From NCBI RefSeq assembly GCF_007990775.1, contig NZ_BJXB01000004.1:1-64000 (forward strand): a stretch of 64,000 bases of DNA. Reading direction: 5' to 3'. A program made the position numbers and the translations under genes. Below, one piece after another: positions 7,831 to 16,709 of this stretch (its first letter is position 1; each line of letters begins with the position of its first letter). The DNA is from Deinococcus cellulosilyticus NBRC 106333 = KACC 11606 (GTDB taxonomy: Bacteria > Deinococcota > Deinococci > Deinococcales > Deinococcaceae). The notes under the pieces were generated by a model, which saw only the letters and a list, made by a program, of their open reading frames with translations, was not told the origin of the DNA and searched no databases.

Positions 7831-9165
7831 ATGATGCGAAACCCCTCTTTTCCCGGTCTGTTGGCTTTGCTGCTCACCCTCTCTGCTTGCAGCAACAGCC
7901 CAACCGCACCTGCCCAGTTCAACCCTCAGGCCCAGCATTCTGGAGGCGGTGCGGACATCGGCGACGGCAAAATTGTCCGCCTGCAGGCCGTGCACAGCGG
8001 AAAGTGCCTGGATGTCTCGGGCATCAGCCAGAACAATGATGCGAATGTGGTGCAGTGGGACTGTGTCGACAACAATCCCAATTTCAACCAGGATTTCAAG
8101 CTGAAACGGGTGAGTGCAGGAGGCGTGTACTACCAGATCATCGCGCAGCACTCCCAGAAGTGCCTGGATGTGGTCGGGTTCAGTCAGCAAAACGGTGGGA
8201 GGGTCGCCCAGTGGGATTGCCATGCGAATCCGGATGACCCGAACCTCAGAAATCAGCTTTTTGCCCTGTGGAGTCTCGGGAATGACACCTTTCATCTGGT
8301 GGCGAAACACAGCGACAAATGCCTGGACATTGCCGGAATCAGCCAGCACAGTGGGGCCCAGTTGACCCAGTGGTCGTGCGTACAGGGGGCAAACCAGAAA
8401 TTTCGCCTGATGCCCACCTCGCATGGTTCTGGGCCTGGACCTTCACCGGAAAAAGAGTACTGCGATGACTTCCACACCATCCTGGTGGGTCCCTACAAGT
8501 ATGTGAACAACACCTGGGGCAGCAACAAGACCAACGGGCAGCCTTACCGTCAATGCCTGCAGGAACGCACGTTGAATGGGGTCAAGCAGTACGGCTGGAA
8601 CTGGAACTGGCCCGGTTTTGAGCCCACCGTGTACGCCTACCCTGAAATCATCTTCGGCTGGAAACCCTGGGATGGGGGAGCGTCCACCGATGCCCGCTTT
8701 CCCATGCAGGTCGGGGGCATGCCGAATGTGATCCTGAATTACGAGGTGGAAGGCACCCGCAGTGGTCACTTCGATTTTGCTCCAGAAATCTGGCTGACCC
8801 GCTCTCCAGGGGCAGGTGCAGCGAGACCCTGGGACATCGCCACCGAGATCATGGTCTGGCTGGATTACAACGATGGGGCGTATCCTGCAGGTTCCAGAGT
8901 GGCTTCAACCACCATCGATGGGGTGCCTTATGACCTGTACAAGGCCCGCATTTCCACCGGGGAGGCCTCCTGGGATTACCTGACCTACTATGGCCCAAAA
9001 GGACGCAACCGGGCCACCCTGAATTTCAAGAACTTCATTCAGGATGCGGTGTGGAGGGGTTACGCCAGCAGCAGCCATCACCTGACTGGGATTGAATTCG
9101 GGGATGAATCGTCTGGAGGCACAGGCAACATCTGGGTGAAGCAGTTCTCCGTTGCTGTGCAGTGA
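7831..9165 (+). CDS. GH12 endoglucanase-like lipoprotein with ricin-B lectin
   Basis: Secreted lipoprotein of 444 residues. The start at 7831 is chosen for its AAGGAGC site and the signal peptide it gives, MMRNPSFPGLLALLLTLSAC, a good lipobox; a longer in-frame start at 7750 lacks both. Residues ~50-200 form one ricin-B trefoil with three repeats, each carrying KCLD and a QW-type end (VVQWDC, VAQWDC, LTQWSC). Residues ~210-444 match glycoside hydrolase family 12: YGWNWNW, the likely nucleophile Glu in TEIMVWL, and the likely acid/base Glu in LTGIEFGDES. GH12 enzymes cut beta-1,4-glucans or xyloglucan; the lectin would bind galactose or xylose side chains. A monocistronic unit with its own terminator. 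Confidence 0.85.
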   Translation: MMRNPSFPGLLALLLTLSACSNSPTAPAQFNPQAQHSGGGADIGDGKIVRLQAVHSGKCLDVSGISQNNDANVVQWDCVDNNPNFNQDFKLKRVSAGGVYYQIIAQHSQKCLDVVGFSQQNGGRVAQWDCHANPDDPNLRNQLFALWSLGNDTFHLVAKHSDKCLDIAGISQHSGAQLTQWSCVQGANQKFRLMPTSHGSGPGPSPEKEYCDDFHTILVGPYKYVNNTWGSNKTNGQPYRQCLQERTLNGVKQYGWNWNWPGFEPTVYAYPEIIFGWKPWDGGASTDARFPMQVGGMPNVILNYEVEGTRSGHFDFAPEIWLTRSPGAGAARPWDIATEIMVWLDYNDGAYPAGSRVASTTIDGVPYDLYKARISTGEASWDYLTYYGPKGRNRATLNFKNFIQDAVWRGYASSSHHLTGIEFGDESSGGTGNIWVKQFSVAVQ

Positions 9166-9179
9166 TCTTGCAACAGGCC

Positions 9180-9212
9180 AAAAAGGCCAGCGGAATTCCG
9201 CTGGCCTTTTTG
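9180..9212 (+). terminator. Intrinsic terminator after GH12 gene
   Basis: Perfect 14-bp stem AAAAAGGCCAGCGG/CCGCTGGCCTTTTT with loop AATT. The A- and T-rich flanks make it bidirectional. Confidence 0.9.
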
Positions 9213-9249
9213 GCTTTCATTGCTTTTGATCCCATTCCCCTGATTTTGC

Positions 9250-9400
9250 GCTTCTGATCCGATGAATGTGTGCCGTAGGGTGTGAATCTGTCCTGCAATC
9301 TGCTAAAATTTGCTTCTGATCCAGGTGGCAGGACAGCACGGTCCTGCAAGCCAGCCCCGCAGGTTCCTGATGCATGTCAGGAGCACGCCCGTGCCCTGGG
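9250..9400 (+). ncRNA. Candidate structured leader RNA with alternative hairpins
   Basis: Several pairings compete. GCAGGAC (9328-9334) pairs with GTCCTGC (9341-9347), but part of the latter (CCTGC) can instead pair with GCAGG at 9359-9363. CTGTCCTGC at 9288-9296 can pair with GCAGGACAG at 9328-9336. TCCTGA/TCAGGA closes a hairpin at 9365-9382, and CCAGG (9321-9325) with CCTGG (9395-9399) encloses the core. The 11-mer GCTTCTGATCC occurs twice (9250 and 9312). It matches no riboswitch consensus I know. It lies about 350 bp before the SNF2 gene on the same strand, after a strong terminator. Confidence 0.35.
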
Positions 9401-9753
9401 AGGGGTGGCTGTCCACTGGAGGATGAAGGTGCCCGGATTCACCTGCTCAAGCCTGTCTTGCTGAGCAGCACTCTGGACACCACCACACTTGCACATTCAA
9501 CTCTCGGCTGCCACAGCAGTTGCACCAGGGGAAACCACCATCGCCATGAGCATCAAGCTGCACGAGCTGCACCACCATCATCTTGCACATTCAACTGCAG
9601 GGGCACAGTGAACCTGACACCTTGCGCCACGACCTGTGCCTGTCAAATCTGCACGGACGGGCCCTTTGAGGGCTGTTCTTTGCTTTCTCGCTTTCATCTG
9701 CCTTCTTGCATGCATCCGGAACTCCTGTCAGCTCCGTCAGAAAGGATTTTTTC
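9401..9753 (+). other. Untranslated region before SNF2 gene, with direct repeat
   Basis: No convincing coding frame. The 15-mer CTTGCACATTCAACT occurs at 9488-9502 and again at 9582-9596, each preceded by a CACCAC-type sequence. A further near-palindrome, GCATGCATGC-like, lies near 9707. The region could be a long leader of the downstream gene or the remnant of a duplication. Confidence 0.4.
9488..9596 (+). repeat. Direct repeat pair, 15 bp
   Basis: Identical copies of CTTGCACATTCAACT at 9488-9502 and 9582-9596, 94 bp apart start to start, in the non-coding leader of the SNF2 gene. Confidence 0.6.
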
Positions 9754-12700
9754 ATGAGCAGGTCTTCTGGCTCCACCAACCTTCCAGAGCTTCCCCTCCC
9801 AACCGAAGTGGACTGGGAGGCCCAGTTTGAGGCTGCCGACTGGCAGACCGCCCGGCAATTGATGCACAGCGGTGGGGTCATGGCCTGCACCGAAACCAGC
9901 GGTCTGCTGGATGGCAAGGTTCGAGATGGCGTGCAGGTGTTCCGGGTGAAAGTCTGGCTGGATGCGCCCGTGGAGGGTGTGTGCGGTTGCCGCAGGGCGC
10001 GGGGAAAGACCACCTGTTCCCACATGGCCGCCGTGTTGCAATGCTGGTTGGCTCCTGAAGCGGACCCTGCCCCGGTCATCCCGCAGCTTTCTTTTCTGGA
10101 CCAGCAGCAACTGCACCGCATCGGGCAGGATTACCTCGCCCTGCACACCCTCAATGAGGCCAGCGAACTGAAACTGCAGGCCCTGTACCGCAGGGCTCCG
10201 GCAGCGGTGGAGGCACAATTGCAGCGTGAGGGTCTCACCGAACTCCTGAACCTGGCCCAGCCCCACCAGGACGTGGAAGAAATGGAGGAGGCGCAGGTGC
10301 AGGTTGCGGCTGAATCCCTGCCTTCTCAGCCGGTGCAGGAGGTTCTGGAGGTGGGTTCCCTCACCCTGTCCTTGCCTCGCCCTGTGCCTGCTGCAAAAGC
10401 CCAGCATCCTTCCCAGCGTCCGGTGCGGGCCACAAGACAGGAACAGCTGATTTTTGGTCTGGATCTGGGACGGGCACGCCCACACAACATCCACCCCCGC
10501 CTGATCCCTCTGGTGGCCGATGTGCAGCAGGGGTCTGCTTACCGCCCACGGCCTTACGCGGATGCCAGAGGTGCATTTGTGCCCTCTGCAAGGGAAGTGC
10601 TTTTGCTGGAACGGGTGATGGATGCCCGGGCCCACCAGCGGCTCAGACACACCGAAACCACAGACCAGCTCTTGCACGAGCTGCTCTCCGAACGCCGCCT
10701 GTATGTGAATGAGCAGTGGCAGCGTCCCCTCCAGCTTGCCGAGGAACGCACCAGTGAGGCCCACTGGGAAGCGGACCCCCAGGGCAACCAGCACCCGGTG
10801 TTTCAGGTGGTGCCCTCGGCGCGCGCCCTGGTGCTGCACTCCATCTGGTACGTGGACCTGCTGAATTTGCAGATGGGTGCAGTGAAGACCATCGTGCAAC
10901 CCCACCAGCTCACCTATTTCATGACCTTGCCTCCGGTCACCCCCGATCAGGTGGCGGCCACCCGTCTGGCTTTGCGGAACCTCGCTGGAAACCATTTGCC
11001 TTTCCCGGAAGAGGTCCCGTTCGAGGAAATCCACGCCAAACCCGTACCACACCTGCTGGTCTCAGCGCAGGACTGGGTGATCGGGTCCCTCAGGGCACCT
11101 GTGCCTTACGCCTCCCTGACCCTGCACTATGGGGATGAGGCCGTGCCCATCAAGATGCTGCCCAACCTGTCCAAATCCGTGAAGGCCCTGCCCTCTCTGC
11201 GCAGCACCGAAGAAGGCCGGCTCAGGGTCATGCACCGGGACCTCGCCGCAGAGCAGGGGGTCCTCAGACGCTTGCAGGCGCTGGATTTTCATCCGGTGAA
11301 AAGCAACCGGGACGACACCCTGCACTACCGTTTTGGCAGCAAGGGACAGTTCGTTCCAGAGCACATGTGGCTGCACCTGCTCAAGCACCTCTTTCCGGAG
11401 CTTCGCAGCGAAGGCTGGCAGGTGAAGCTAGACCCCTCTTTCCCCTTCAAGGTGGTGCCTTCGAAATTGGAGGCCCGCGTGCTGGACGAGGAAGGCTGGT
11501 TCACCCTGGACCTCGGGGTGGAGGTGAATGGCGAAACGGTGTCTTTGTTGCCGATGCTGCTCGCCTGGATGGAAAGCCACCCGGAGGAGGTCAAGGAACT
11601 CCTCGATGGCGAAGATGCCGAGCGCACCGAATACCTTCCCATTGCACCCAACACTTTTGTTCCGGTGGAATTGCACCGCCTGCGTTCCATTCTGCGCCTC
11701 CTGATGGAATTTTACGGTCCCAGAGAAGAGCCCGGCCTCAGGCTTCCCCGCATGGCTGCAGGTCTGCTTGGCGATCTGGAAGGCCACCCCGAGCTCACCT
11801 GGCAGGGGGGACAGGAGGTGCTGGCCCTCGCCCGCAACCTCGGGCAACTCGGGCCCACCAGGCGGCCCAGACTGCCAAAAGCCCTCAAGGCGGAACTGCG
11901 CCCCTACCAGCGTGAAGGGGTGGGCTGGCTGCAGCTGCTGAGAAAAACCGACTGCAACGGCATCCTGGCCGATGACATGGGCCTCGGGAAAACCCTGCAG
12001 ACCCTGACGCACCTGCTGATCGAAAAAGAGGGCCGCAGGCTGAAGAAACCCGCCCTGATTGTGGCCCCCACCTCCTTGATGCGCAACTGGATTGCAGAAG
12101 CCGAAAAGTTCACCCCGACCCTGAAAACCCTGCTTTTGCACGGTCCAAACCGCAAGCGTCACTTTGATGAAATCACGAAGGCCGATGTGGTCTTCACCAC
12201 CTACGCCCTGTTGCACCGCGACCTGGAGGTCCTGAAGCAGCATGAGTATCACACCATCATTCTGGATGAGGCCCAGTACATCAAAAACCACCGCAACCAG
12301 ACCAGCCAGGCCCTGCTGGAACTGCAAAGCGACCACCGGTTGTGCCTCACCGGAACCCCGATGGAAAACCACCTGGGGGAACTGTGGTCCCTGTTCCGCT
12401 TCCTGATGCCTGGCCTCCTGCCCAAAGAATCCGAGTTCAGGACGCTGTTCCGTGCACCCATTGAGAAAGAGGGGGACACGGTCAAACAGGCCCGCCTGTC
12501 TCGCATGGTCAAACCCCTGATGCTGAGGCGCACCAAGCAGCAGGTCGCCACCGAACTCCCTGCCAAAACCGAGATCACCGTCAAACTTGATCTTGAAGGG
12601 GCACAGCGGGACGTGTATGAGACCATCCGGGTGGCCATGCAGGACCGCCTGAAGAAAGAAATTGCAGACCGGGGCATTGCTCGCAGCCAGATCCATGTGC

Positions 12701-13287
12701 TTGATGCATTGCTGAAACTCCGGCAGGTGTGCTGTGATCCCAGGCTCCTGAACATGGAAGAGGCAAGGCGGGTGAAGACCTCGGTGAAACTGCAGTGGCT
12801 GAAAGACACTGTGCCGGGCATGCTCGAAGAGGGAAGAACCATCCTGATCTTCTCGCAGTTCACCACCCTGCTGTCCCTGCTCGGGATTGCCCTGAAGGAG
12901 CTCGGGATCGACCACGCCCTGCTGACCGGACAGACCGGAGACCGGGAACATGAAATCCAGCGTTTCCAGTCGGGCGAGGTGAAAGTCTTTCTGATCAGCC
13001 TGAAAGCGGGCGGGGTGGGTCTGAACCTGACGGCAGCAGACACGGTGATCCATTACGACCCCTGGTGGAACCCTGCCGCCGAAAACCAGGCCACAGACCG
13101 CGCTTACCGCATCGGGCAGGACAAACCGGTCTTTGTGTACAAACTGGTGACTGCAGACACCATTGAGGAGAAAATCCTGGGAATGCAACGCTTCAAGGCC
13201 GCCCTGGCTTCAGGGGTGCTGGAAGGTTCTCTGGGAGAGGGCCTCAGGATCACCGAGGAGGAACTGGCCGGATTGTTCGCAACTTGA
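9754..13287 (+). CDS. SWIM zinc-finger SNF2-family DNA translocase
   Basis: A 1,177-residue SNF2/HepA-type ATPase. The start at 9754 has AAAGGA seven bases upstream; the ORF is open from 9706 but without a site. An N-terminal SWIM finger is visible (C77-x-C79, C88-x-H90). A long middle region of unknown fold leads to the motor from ~715: motif I DDMGLGKT (K746), motif II DEAQ (838-841), LTGTPMENHLGELWS, a helicase-C lobe with LIFSQFTTLL and LLTGQTGDRE, and motif VI ATDRAYRIGQ near residue 1115. Such proteins move along duplex DNA and remodel protein-DNA complexes or stalled polymerases. SWIM fingers bind DNA or protein. It is monocistronic and ends in a strong terminator. Confidence 0.93.
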   Translation: MSRSSGSTNLPELPLPTEVDWEAQFEAADWQTARQLMHSGGVMACTETSGLLDGKVRDGVQVFRVKVWLDAPVEGVCGCRRARGKTTCSHMAAVLQCWLAPEADPAPVIPQLSFLDQQQLHRIGQDYLALHTLNEASELKLQALYRRAPAAVEAQLQREGLTELLNLAQPHQDVEEMEEAQVQVAAESLPSQPVQEVLEVGSLTLSLPRPVPAAKAQHPSQRPVRATRQEQLIFGLDLGRARPHNIHPRLIPLVADVQQGSAYRPRPYADARGAFVPSAREVLLLERVMDARAHQRLRHTETTDQLLHELLSERRLYVNEQWQRPLQLAEERTSEAHWEADPQGNQHPVFQVVPSARALVLHSIWYVDLLNLQMGAVKTIVQPHQLTYFMTLPPVTPDQVAATRLALRNLAGNHLPFPEEVPFEEIHAKPVPHLLVSAQDWVIGSLRAPVPYASLTLHYGDEAVPIKMLPNLSKSVKALPSLRSTEEGRLRVMHRDLAAEQGVLRRLQALDFHPVKSNRDDTLHYRFGSKGQFVPEHMWLHLLKHLFPELRSEGWQVKLDPSFPFKVVPSKLEARVLDEEGWFTLDLGVEVNGETVSLLPMLLAWMESHPEEVKELLDGEDAERTEYLPIAPNTFVPVELHRLRSILRLLMEFYGPREEPGLRLPRMAAGLLGDLEGHPELTWQGGQEVLALARNLGQLGPTRRPRLPKALKAELRPYQREGVGWLQLLRKTDCNGILADDMGLGKTLQTLTHLLIEKEGRRLKKPALIVAPTSLMRNWIAEAEKFTPTLKTLLLHGPNRKRHFDEITKADVVFTTYALLHRDLEVLKQHEYHTIILDEAQYIKNHRNQTSQALLELQSDHRLCLTGTPMENHLGELWSLFRFLMPGLLPKESEFRTLFRAPIEKEGDTVKQARLSRMVKPLMLRRTKQQVATELPAKTEITVKLDLEGAQRDVYETIRVAMQDRLKKEIADRGIARSQIHVLDALLKLRQVCCDPRLLNMEEARRVKTSVKLQWLKDTVPGMLEEGRTILIFSQFTTLLSLLGIALKELGIDHALLTGQTGDREHEIQRFQSGEVKVFLISLKAGGVGLNLTAADTVIHYDPWWNPAAENQATDRAYRIGQDKPVFVYKLVTADTIEEKILGMQRFKAALASGVLEGSLGEGLRITEEELAGLFAT

Positions 13288-13290
13288 TGA

Positions 13291-13328
13291 AACGAAAAAG
13301 GGGACAGGTCGATGTCCCCTTTTTCGTT
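13291..13328. terminator. Bidirectional terminator between SNF2 and SnoaL-like genes
   Basis: A long, near-perfect stem built on AACGAAAAAGGGGACA and its complement with a 6-nt loop. It has A- and T-tracts on both sides, serving the convergent genes. Confidence 0.9.
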
Positions 13329-13795
13329 CAGAACATGGAATTGAGCGGGTTTTCAGGAATGGCCTGGATCACATCCCAGTGCTCGGCAAGTTTGCCATTC
13401 TGCAACCGGAAGATGTCCACCACTGCACTCCCACGGTCTGCGGGATTGAATTTGAAGTGGGAATGCACAATCACAAAATCACCGTCTGCATAGATGTGCT
13501 TGATCTCGGTGGACATTTTTGCATCTGAGGGCATGCTCTGAAAGAACTGGGGGAAAGCTTCTGTGAAAGCCTTGCGCCCTGTGGGCACGGTGGGATTGTG
13601 CTGAATGTAGTTTTCGTCCAGAAAGTCCGGGATGATGCTCAGGTCGTGCTGGTTGAAAAAGCGGTCGTAGAACTCGGTCACGATCTGGAGGTTTTTCTGC
13701 TCCTGGGCATTTCGTGCAGGAGCGTCTGCGGTCTGCGCGTGGACCAGTGGGGTGAGGGCCAGCAGGGCCAGGGTGGTGAGGGATGCTTTTTTCAT
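13328..13795 (-). CDS. Secreted SnoaL-like protein
   Basis: A 155-residue exported protein. The start at 13795 is set by AAGGAG upstream and yields the signal peptide MKKASLTTLALLALTPLVHA with cleavage after AHA. The mature part is a SnoaL/NTF2-like alpha-beta barrel: IVTEFYDRFFNQHDLSIIPDF, YIQHNP and GRKAFTEAFPQFF, ending with VVDIFRLQNGKLAEHWDVIQ. Members include polyketide cyclases, but most periplasmic ones have no assigned substrate. A good promoter (13892-13920) precedes it. It is transcribed alone, convergent with the SNF2 gene. The fold is confident and the function unknown. Confidence 0.85.
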   Translation of the reverse strand: MKKASLTTLALLALTPLVHAQTADAPARNAQEQKNLQIVTEFYDRFFNQHDLSIIPDFLDENYIQHNPTVPTGRKAFTEAFPQFFQSMPSDAKMSTEIKHIYADGDFVIVHSHFKFNPADRGSAVVDIFRLQNGKLAEHWDVIQAIPENPLNSMF

Positions 13796-13891
13796 CAGGT
13801 TCTCCTTGTGCAAGCTTGTTGTGAACATCCAGAATGGACAGCAAACCAGAAGACACATGTCTGGCAGAGGGAAATTGTCCTGTCCATCAAC

Positions 13892-13920
13892 AATCTAGCA
13901 TGTAAATAAAATTAATACAA
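13892..13920 (-). promoter_or_regulatory. Sigma-70-like promoter of SnoaL-like gene
   Basis: On the minus strand TTGTAT, a 17-bp spacer, then TAGATT, in AT-rich DNA about 100 bp before the start codon. Confidence 0.6.
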
Positions 13921-13944
13921 GTATTTCAGCCCAATCCAGCAAAG

Positions 13945-13964
13945 CCTCCCCGGAACCGGGGAGG
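13945..13964 (-). terminator. GC-rich hairpin after MerR gene
   Basis: Stem CCTCCCC/GGGGAGG with a 6-nt loop, downstream of the MerR/GyrI-like gene. No T-run follows, so termination may be weak. Confidence 0.5.
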
Positions 13965-13996
13965 AAGGACAGACCAGAAAGCTCATGCACCAGCAA

Positions 13997-14788
13997 TCAC
14001 TCTTCCAGAAAGAAAGCGATGTCGGTTTCGTACTCTTCAGGGTTCGGGGTGTGCGGAACACTTTTCACGTATATTTCTGCGGTGGCTCCCGTGATTCTCA
14101 GGCCTCTGCGCAGGGCTTCTTCCACCACGGTGGTGTAGGCTGCACCTGTTCTGTCATAAGGCCCCACAAACCTCCCGATGAAAGCAGGACGGCTTTCAAA
14201 GGTGCGCACCTCAATGCGGCCAGAGCCCTGAACTTCACCCTCCACAGGAATGCACATTTCAAGCAGGTTGTTTCCAGATTCATGCTGGTTGTGGCACACA
14301 AAAAAACTGGGGTGGCTGGGACGGTACCCCTGCTGTTTGATGTGGCCCATCAGTTCCTGGAAAGCTTGCGGAATCACCTCATAATGGGGAGGTTCCAGGT
14401 GGGTGCGGATGCTGAGGGTTTGCAGGGTGGGCAGGCGCTCGGTTCGGTAATGCATGGTGTCCTCCTGTAGGTCGTGCTGCAAGAGCCACAGGGACTTCTG
14501 GTGACGCTCAATTTCCTGCTGCAGTTTTTCCGCGTGGCGGGTGAGGACTTCCTGAATGCACTCAGGATGGTCCAGCAGACTGCGGATGTCTTCGAGCGGA
14601 AGGTCGATTTGCCGCCATTTGCGGATTTTGCCCGCCAGAGAAATCTGGGACACCGTGTAATAACGGTATCCAGTGAGGTCGTCCACCCAGGCAGGTTTCA
14701 ACAGACCGATTTCGTCATAGTACCTGAGGGTTTTGGGTGGGAGACCGGCCAGGAAGGCAAATCTGGAGATGGTCAGTTGCTCTTGCAT
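13997..14788 (-). CDS. MerR-family regulator with GyrI-like effector domain
   Basis: A 263-residue transcription factor. The N-terminal winged helix is clear (TISRFAFLAGLPPKTLRYYDEIGLL, with GYRYYTVSQ as the wing); a dimerising coiled coil covers ~75-125 (HAEKLQQEIERHQKSLW); and the C-terminal ~135 residues are a GyrI/AraC-effector-like ligand domain (FESRPAFIGRFVGPYD, YVKSVPHTPNPEEYETDIAFFLEE). This is the BmrR/multidrug-sensing architecture, so a small hydrophobic ligand is likely. A MerR-style 19-bp-spaced promoter with a dyad lies just upstream, suggesting autoregulation. No obvious target gene is adjacent, so the target may be elsewhere. Confidence 0.88.
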   Translation of the reverse strand: MQEQLTISRFAFLAGLPPKTLRYYDEIGLLKPAWVDDLTGYRYYTVSQISLAGKIRKWRQIDLPLEDIRSLLDHPECIQEVLTRHAEKLQQEIERHQKSLWLLQHDLQEDTMHYRTERLPTLQTLSIRTHLEPPHYEVIPQAFQELMGHIKQQGYRPSHPSFFVCHNQHESGNNLLEMCIPVEGEVQGSGRIEVRTFESRPAFIGRFVGPYDRTGAAYTTVVEEALRRGLRITGATAEIYVKSVPHTPNPEEYETDIAFFLEE

Positions 14789-14796
14789 GCCCCTTT

Positions 14797-14827
14797 ACCG
14801 TAAGCGTTCCAGCGATTGGAAAGTCAA
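14797..14827 (-). promoter_or_regulatory. MerR-type promoter with 19-bp spacer and dyad
   Basis: Minus strand TTGACT, 19-bp spacer, TACGGT. The spacer carries the dyad TTCCA-ATCGC-TGGAA (14807-14821). Over-long spacers containing a dyad are the mark of MerR-activated promoters. Confidence 0.6.
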
Positions 14828-14846
14828 GCTTCACTTTTTCGCCTGT

Positions 14847-15266
14847 TCAGGACATGCGCTGGGTCATGTCCTGCACCACATCTGATAAGGTCAGGCCTTC
14901 CAGTGTGGAAAGCATGCCACGGGTGGCCTCGGTGAAGACCCACTCAAGAGAACCCTGAATGTTGCGGCCCACCGGGCAGTTCGGGTTGGGCTGATCGTGC
15001 ATGGAAAACAGGGTTTTTCCTTCCAGCACAGCCAGAAACACCTCTTTGAGGGTGATCTCTTGCAGGGGCCGGGTGATCTGGGTGCCTGCCACCCCCTGCC
15101 GGGTCTGCACCAGTCCTGCTTTCCTGAGTTGACTGAGGGCACTGCGCACCATCACCGGGTGCACCCCGATGCTGCCCGCCATGTCTTCAGAGGACATTGG
15201 GGTGTCTGGCGAGAGCGCAATCAGGGTGAGGATGTGTACGGCAACGGCATAGCGGCTGGAAATCAT
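14847..15266 (-). CDS. Rrf2-family transcriptional regulator
   Basis: A 139-residue winged-helix regulator. The start at 15266 (MISSRYAVAVHILTLIAL) is chosen because AGGAAGG precedes it and because the Rrf2 family begins at this motif; the ORF is open further upstream without support. Recognition helix region: MAGSIGVHPVMVRSALSQLRKAGLV; wing: TRQGVAGTQI. Only one Cys is present (PNCPVG), so the three-Cys Fe-S ligand set of IscR/NsrR is absent, as in YwnA-type members; the ligand is unknown. It is followed at once by the MerR promoter region. No partner gene is recognisable; the upstream DNA is debris. Confidence 0.87.
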   Translation of the reverse strand: MISSRYAVAVHILTLIALSPDTPMSSEDMAGSIGVHPVMVRSALSQLRKAGLVQTRQGVAGTQITRPLQEITLKEVFLAVLEGKTLFSMHDQPNPNCPVGRNIQGSLEWVFTEATRGMLSTLEGLTLSDVVQDMTQRMS

Positions 15267-15700
15267 CAGAACCTTCCTGTCAGAAAACAGAATACATGTT
15301 CTGGCCTCTGGACATTGTGGCGTGTCGACGTTCAGGCAGCCTGCTAGAAAATGAGAAAAAAATGTGAGCTTACAATCCATTCTGATGCCCCTCAAAACCT
15401 TTTTGAATCCTTTGATACCCGTCAGATTTCGAGGGGCTTACAAGCGATTTCAGGAAGCCCTTCTGATGTTTTCGACGATAAGACCTGTTATCGTAAAACA
15501 TTTTCAGGTGTCTTGTGGATTTGAACCTGTTCAGCCCACAGAACCTCAACAGGCTCTGCTTCATTCGATCACCTTCAGATCAAGAATCTGGCCATCCCAG
15601 CCAGCAACAGGTCCAGTCGGTCTTCATCACTGCAAACACTTCCCTGCTGCAAGAATCCCTGGGCTTCATCAGCAGACAGAGCTGTACAGAGGCGGGCCAA
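15267..15700. other. Non-coding stretch with perfect dyad
   Basis: 434 bp without a convincing gene. It contains the dyad at 15475-15494 and the probable promoter of the Rrf2 gene. The rest reads like drifted DNA next to the TPR pseudogene. Confidence 0.4.
15475..15494. promoter_or_regulatory. Perfect inverted repeat, candidate operator
   Basis: ACGATAA, 6-bp spacer, TTATCGT, flanked by TTTT and AAAA runs. It looks like a repressor site whose gene is no longer recognisable, or an AT-flanked hairpin. Confidence 0.4.
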
Positions 15701-16640
15701 CTCAGGCTCTCACCACTGCTGGTCTTGTGGGCTGATGCGCTCTCCTCTTGAGAATCGGGGCCTGATCCAGCCACCAGCCTTCAGGGCGGTGCGATGGTGG
15801 CTCTGCAGAACACACCACCCAAAAAGCCCCCTCAGGGCATCATCCGGGTTTGCACAGGCCGCCAGGCCTTGAGGCCGCCATGCAGTCGTCTTGCATGCTG
15901 GTCTCCCCGTTGATGCTGTCCCTGCCTGAGGGCAAGCAACAACAGGCTTTTGTGCAACTTGATCCGGTGGAAGTCGTGGCCCACAGTTTCGCAAATCTGC
16001 AACGCTTCTTCCAGAGGGGCCCGTGCCTGCTCCAGATCCCCCAGGTACAGGGCGGCCGCGCCCGCAAAAGACAGCAACAGCATGAGCACCAGTCCAGGTT
16101 CTCCCGGCTCCCGTTGTTCGGGAATCATCTGCTGGGCTTTGTGCTGCACCTGAAGGAGTATTCCCTGGGCAAGCTGTGCTTCCAGCAGGGTCACCATGTG
16201 CAGCAGGGCTCCCCAGCGGTTCCCAGTTGCACCATGGAGTGAATGCACTCGGTGATGTGTTGCTCTCTGTCCATTCAGGTCACAGGTGCGGCCCAGGCCC
16301 ACTCTTCCTGATGTTTGACCTGCAGGGCATGCTGTCGGGCCTCTTCAAAGTGCAATGTGGCCCGCTGGTAATCCCCGACCTGGCTGTGGCTGTCTGCCAG
16401 GCCCTGCAGCGCCATGGATTGACCATGAAAGTCCTGCACTTCCTGAATAAGGCTGAGGCTCCTGGAAAAAAGGGCCTGCACTTCAGTCCCTCATCCTGGG
16501 AAAGCCAGCCCAGGCCCAGCAGGGCATGTGCCTGCCCGGGTTTGAAGTCGGCAGCAGGCAAGGAGGCTTGATCCAGCCAGCGCAGAAGCTTTTTCTCCAG
16601 CGCTGGAGAATATTTCAGTGGTCTGATGCAAATGACATGC
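15700..16640 (-). pseudogene. Decayed TPR-type transcriptional activator fragment
   Basis: Minus-strand frames carry TPR-like helices but switch frame several times. One gives ALFSRSLSLIQEVQDFHG, LADSHSQVGDYQRATLHFEEA and HALQVKHQEEWAW; another gives LLSFAGAAALYLGDLEQARAPLEEALQI and GHDFHRIKLHKSLLLLALRQG. The helix pattern is that of the C-terminal TPR half of LuxR/MalT- or SARP-type activators. No ATPase or HTH domain is left nearby. Stops and shifts near 16300 and 15830 show it is non-functional. Confidence 0.55.
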
Positions 16641-16709
16641 ACTGTGTTGCGGCACCCCTCAAAACATGGTAATATGTACCGGTAAATCCAATCAATTCAA
16701 GATCATTTT

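Noticed and set aside
11428..13188. A 586-codon minus-strand frame
   Set aside because: Antisense to the SNF2 motor domain; rich in Gln, Phe and His as expected of a shadow in this genome.
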